This document shows positions 61,652 through 64,000 of a stretch of 64,000 bases of DNA, one piece after another. Location of the stretch: positions 142,718 to 206,717 of the forward strand of contig NZ_VFSH01000001.1 in assembly GCF_006385785.1 (NCBI RefSeq). The letters are read 5' to 3'. The notes under the pieces were generated by a model, which was given only the letters and a program-made list of their open reading frames with translations, did no database searches and had not been told where the DNA came from. Both the position numbers and the translations under genes were made by a program. Source of the DNA: Streptococcus shenyangsis (GTDB lineage Bacteria > Bacillota > Bacilli > Lactobacillales > Streptococcaceae). Within the stretch, counting starts at the first letter, position 1. Each line of letters starts with the position of its first letter.

Positions 61652-64000
61652 TTAAGCTTCTTCGTCTTCTTTACGACGACGACCTGCAAGACCAAGACCA
61701 AGTAATGCACTTGCTGCAGCTGCTACCATAGCTACAGTAGAATCTGCTGTACCTGTATTTGGCAATTCTTTAGCTACTTTACGCGCATTTGCTTGTGCTG
61801 ATGCTGCTTGAGTAGTAGCTGTATCTACAGCTGGTGTTTGAGCAGCTTGGTCGTTAGCTGGAGTTGCATGATCAGTTGATGAAGCAACTTTCGCCATAAA
61901 GCCTTCGATACGTTTAACCATTGCATCCACTTCTGCTTGACTTGCGTCTGCATTGGCAAATACTTTCTTAGCATCTGCTAATAATGCATTCGCTTCTTTT
62001 GCAGTTTCTGCATCAAGCTTAGCTGATTCTTTAACGATTAATTCATCTAATTGACGAATAGCACCTTCTAACTTCGCTTTATCCACTTTTGCATCAGTGT
62101 TAGTTGCTCCGTTATTGCCAGAAGTTCCGTTACCGTTACCACTGTTATTGCCGCCACCATTTGATGGTACATATGGACGTTGTTTGAAGATATCTTTAGC
62201 TACGATTGTGTAAACTTTACCATCTTTAGTAATTACAGTTGCATTTCCTGCTTTGTCGAAGATAACTTCTACTACATCAGCATTTGCTCCTTTAATCTTA
62301 GCTTTTGCAGCTTCTTTTTCTGCATCCGTTAAGTTATTGAAGTCTGCTACTGTTTCTTTTTCGAAGTCAACATTGATGTTTTCACCATTGTTCTTAGCTG
62401 CAACATCTTTAGCATCTTTAACTAATTGAGCTGCTGGAATTGTTGCTGTCTTACCTTCTGGGGTTGTAACTGTTGCGTTTCCTTTATCGTCTACTACTAC
62501 AGTTGATCCTGGGTTGACTGCTTTAATTGATTCTTTAACTTTTTCAATTTCATCAGCTGTTAATTTAGCTTTATCTCCAACTAACACTCTAGTTGCTGGT
62601 GTGTTCACACCATTTTGTTGAGTTGGATCAGTTAATTTATCTTCTGGAATTACTAAGTCAAGTTCTGGGATTACTAATACTGTTCCATCACCTTTAGTAA
62701 CGATTACATCACCTTTATCATTTACTACTACAGTTGATCCTGGGTTTACATCCTCTACTGCTTTCTTAACTTTTGCTTTTTCTTCATCTGTTAACTTAGC
62801 TGGATCTTTTACTACTGTCTTAGTTGCTGGTGTGTTTGCTCCATTTCCTGCATTTGCTTTACCTGCGTCTGCTGCTGACTTAGTTACATCTGCTGCTGGA
62901 ATGGTTGCTGTTTTACCTTCTGGAGTTGTAACTGTTACGTTTCCTTTATCGTCTACTACAACTTTAGATCCTGGATTTACAGCTTTAACTTTGTCTTCGA
63001 TTGCTTTCTTCTCAGCGTCTGTTAAGTTAGCTGGATCTTTAACTTCTACCTTAGCTGCTGGTGTGTTTACTGCATTTCCTGCATTTGCTTTACCTGCATC
63101 TGCTGCTGACTTAGTTACATCTGCTGCTGGAATGGTTGCTGTCTTACCTTCTGAGGTTGTGACTGTTGTGTTTCCTTTATCGTCTACTACAACTTTAGAT
63201 CCTGGGTTTACATCCTCTACTGCTTTCTTAACTTTAGCTTTTTCTTCATCTGTTAATTTGGCTGGATCTTTAACTTCTACCTTAGCTGCTGGTGTGTTTA
63301 CTGCATTTCCTGCATTTGCTTTACCTGCGTCTGCTGGTGATTTAGTTAAGTCTGTTGTTGGAATTACTACTACATCACCTTCTGGGGTTGTGACTGTTGC
63401 GTTTCCTTTATCGTCTACTACAACTTTAGATCCTGGGTTTACTGCCTCAATTGCTTCCTTAACTTTAGCTTTTTCTTCATCTGTTAATTTGGCTGGATCT
63501 TTAACTTCTACCTTAGCTGCTGGTGTGTTTACTGTATTTCCTGCATTTGCTTTAGCTGCGTCTGCTGGTGACTTAGTCAAGTCTGTTGCTGGAATTACGG
63601 CTGTCTTACCTTCTGGAGTTGTAACTGTCGCATTTCCTTTATCATCTACAACTACTGTTGCACCTGGGTTTACAGCTTTAACTTTATCTTCGATCGCTTT
63701 CTTCTCTTCTGGAGTTAAGTTAGCTGGATCTTTAACTGCTGTCTTATCTGCTGGTTTAACGATGTCGTTACCTGCATTTGGTTTAGTTGCAGTTTCTGGA
63801 TCTTTCGTCAAGTCTGCTGCTGGAATTACGGCTGTCTTACCTTCTGGGGTTGTGACTGTCGCATTTCCTTTATCATCTACAACTACTGTTGCACCTGGGT
63901 TTACAGCTTTAACTTTATCTTCGATCGCTTTCTTCTCTTCTGGAGTTAAGTTAGCTGGATCTTTAACTGCTGTCTTATCTGCTGGTTTAACGATGTCGTT
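61652..64000 (-). CDS. LPNTG-anchored surface protein with 77-residue tandem repeats (5' part outside the window)
   Basis: At least 783 residues are visible; the frame continues past the right edge. The visible part is a tandem array of about seven and a half units of 77 residues (231 bp). A typical unit reads PAKLTDEEKAKVKKAVEDVN, then PGSKVVVDDKGNATVTTPEG. A Gly/Asn linker (GGNNSGNGNGTSGNNG) and a helical FIVAR-like segment follow. The sortase signal is LPNTGTADS, a hydrophobic stretch and RRRKEDEEA. It should be covalently attached to peptidoglycan and probably acts as an adhesin or stalk. The repeats match no named domain that I can assign with confidence. A TTG at 63811 is not a real start. 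Confidence 0.88.
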   Translation of the reverse strand, partial: NDIVKPADKTAVKDPANLTPEEKKAIEDKVKAVNPGATVVVDDKGNATVTTPEGKTAVIPAADLTKDPETATKPNAGNDIVKPADKTAVKDPANLTPEEKKAIEDKVKAVNPGATVVVDDKGNATVTTPEGKTAVIPATDLTKSPADAAKANAGNTVNTPAAKVEVKDPAKLTDEEKAKVKEAIEAVNPGSKVVVDDKGNATVTTPEGDVVVIPTTDLTKSPADAGKANAGNAVNTPAAKVEVKDPAKLTDEEKAKVKKAVEDVNPGSKVVVDDKGNTTVTTSEGKTATIPAADVTKSAADAGKANAGNAVNTPAAKVEVKDPANLTDAEKKAIEDKVKAVNPGSKVVVDDKGNVTVTTPEGKTATIPAADVTKSAADAGKANAGNGANTPATKTVVKDPAKLTDEEKAKVKKAVEDVNPGSTVVVNDKGDVIVTKGDGTVLVIPELDLVIPEDKLTDPTQQNGVNTPATRVLVGDKAKLTADEIEKVKESIKAVNPGSTVVVDDKGNATVTTPEGKTATIPAAQLVKDAKDVAAKNNGENINVDFEKETVADFNNLTDAEKEAAKAKIKGANADVVEVIFDKAGNATVITKDGKVYTIVAKDIFKQRPYVPSNGGGNNSGNGNGTSGNNGATNTDAKVDKAKLEGAIRQLDELIVKESAKLDAETAKEANALLADAKKVFANADASQAEVDAMVKRIEGFMAKVASSTDHATPANDQAAQTPAVDTATTQAASAQANARKVAKELPNTGTADSTVAMVAAAASALLGLGLAGRRRKEDEEA

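Noticed and set aside
63811..63813. Apparent start codon (TTG) of the surface protein, giving a protein that begins MTKDPETA
   Set aside because: The frame stays open to the window edge with a further near-identical repeat unit. The TTG is the Leu codon of the AADLTKD segment.

Overview
The window is low-GC Firmicute DNA with a streptococcal gene order. Many genes match, from memory and without a search, the Streptococcus pneumoniae order around SP_0180 (tag/ruvA) down to SP_0090, read backwards. Markers include mutL (hexB), two-component system 07, metQ/metN/metI, a vp1/Rgg144-like locus, tsaD-rimI-tsaB, the competence-induced cib bacteriocin, rpoY-rnjA, mnmG/mnmA, sdaAB/sdaAA, RUP repeats and an LPNTG wall-anchored protein. 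The best guess is a Mitis-group streptococcus (S. mitis, S. pseudopneumoniae, S. oralis or an atypical pneumococcus). pspA, which in pneumococcus lies beside mnmA, is not present here.

Layout. 1-3 kb: DNA repair (tag, ruvA, mutL, minus strand). 3-4 kb: a LytTR regulator with its DUF3021 partner, then nrdI. 4.6-8.8 kb: a small membrane protein and the TCS07 operon (DUF624, histidine kinase, AraC-type response regulator) behind a CcpA-site-like sequence. 8.9-15.7 kb: an ECF-type S component, the methionine ABC importer with an M20 peptidase and a 19-bp MET-box palindrome, an amino-acid binding protein and an AzlCD exporter. 15.8-19.2 kb: an Rgg/SHP quorum-sensing locus driving a double-glycine peptide, a CPBP protease and an MFS exporter. 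19.3-22.5 kb: tsaD-rimI-tsaB and cibABC. 22.7-28.9 kb: rpoY-rnjA, mnmG with two NUDIX genes, and mnmA. 29-34.1 kb: a lactococcin-972-type bacteriocin with its ABC transporter, a short Trp-X-Trp pheromone gene and a divergent Rgg-type regulator. 34.1-47 kb: a LysM cell-wall protein, serine dehydratase, HAD phosphatase, polysaccharide genes, a PadR operon and trhO. 47-61.5 kb: an OFA-family transporter, then a host N-glycan locus: ABC importer (ngt-like), GH20, ROK kinase, and GH38, GH125 and GH92 mannosidases. 61.6 kb to the right edge: the C-terminal part of a large repetitive surface protein.

How the parts work together. TCS07 has been linked to host-glycan use in pneumococcus, and its presumed targets (the N-glycan importer and mannosidases) lie in the same window. 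CcpA-type cre sites sit on both the TCS07 promoter and the ngt promoter, which suggests joint control by glucose and by glycan sensing. There are two independent Rgg/short-peptide systems. One has a pair of shared boxes placed exactly 31 nt from each of two divergent -10 elements. The other has a 15-bp repeated candidate operator and a WxW peptide beside a bacteriocin cluster. The competence-linked cib operon is a third peptide system. Most extragenic repeats are RUP-type elements, one of which supplies the 3' end of mnmG.

No tRNA, rRNA, CRISPR array, complete insertion sequence or prophage was recognised. Pneumococcal locus correspondences come from memory; motif and spacing statements come from reading the sequence.
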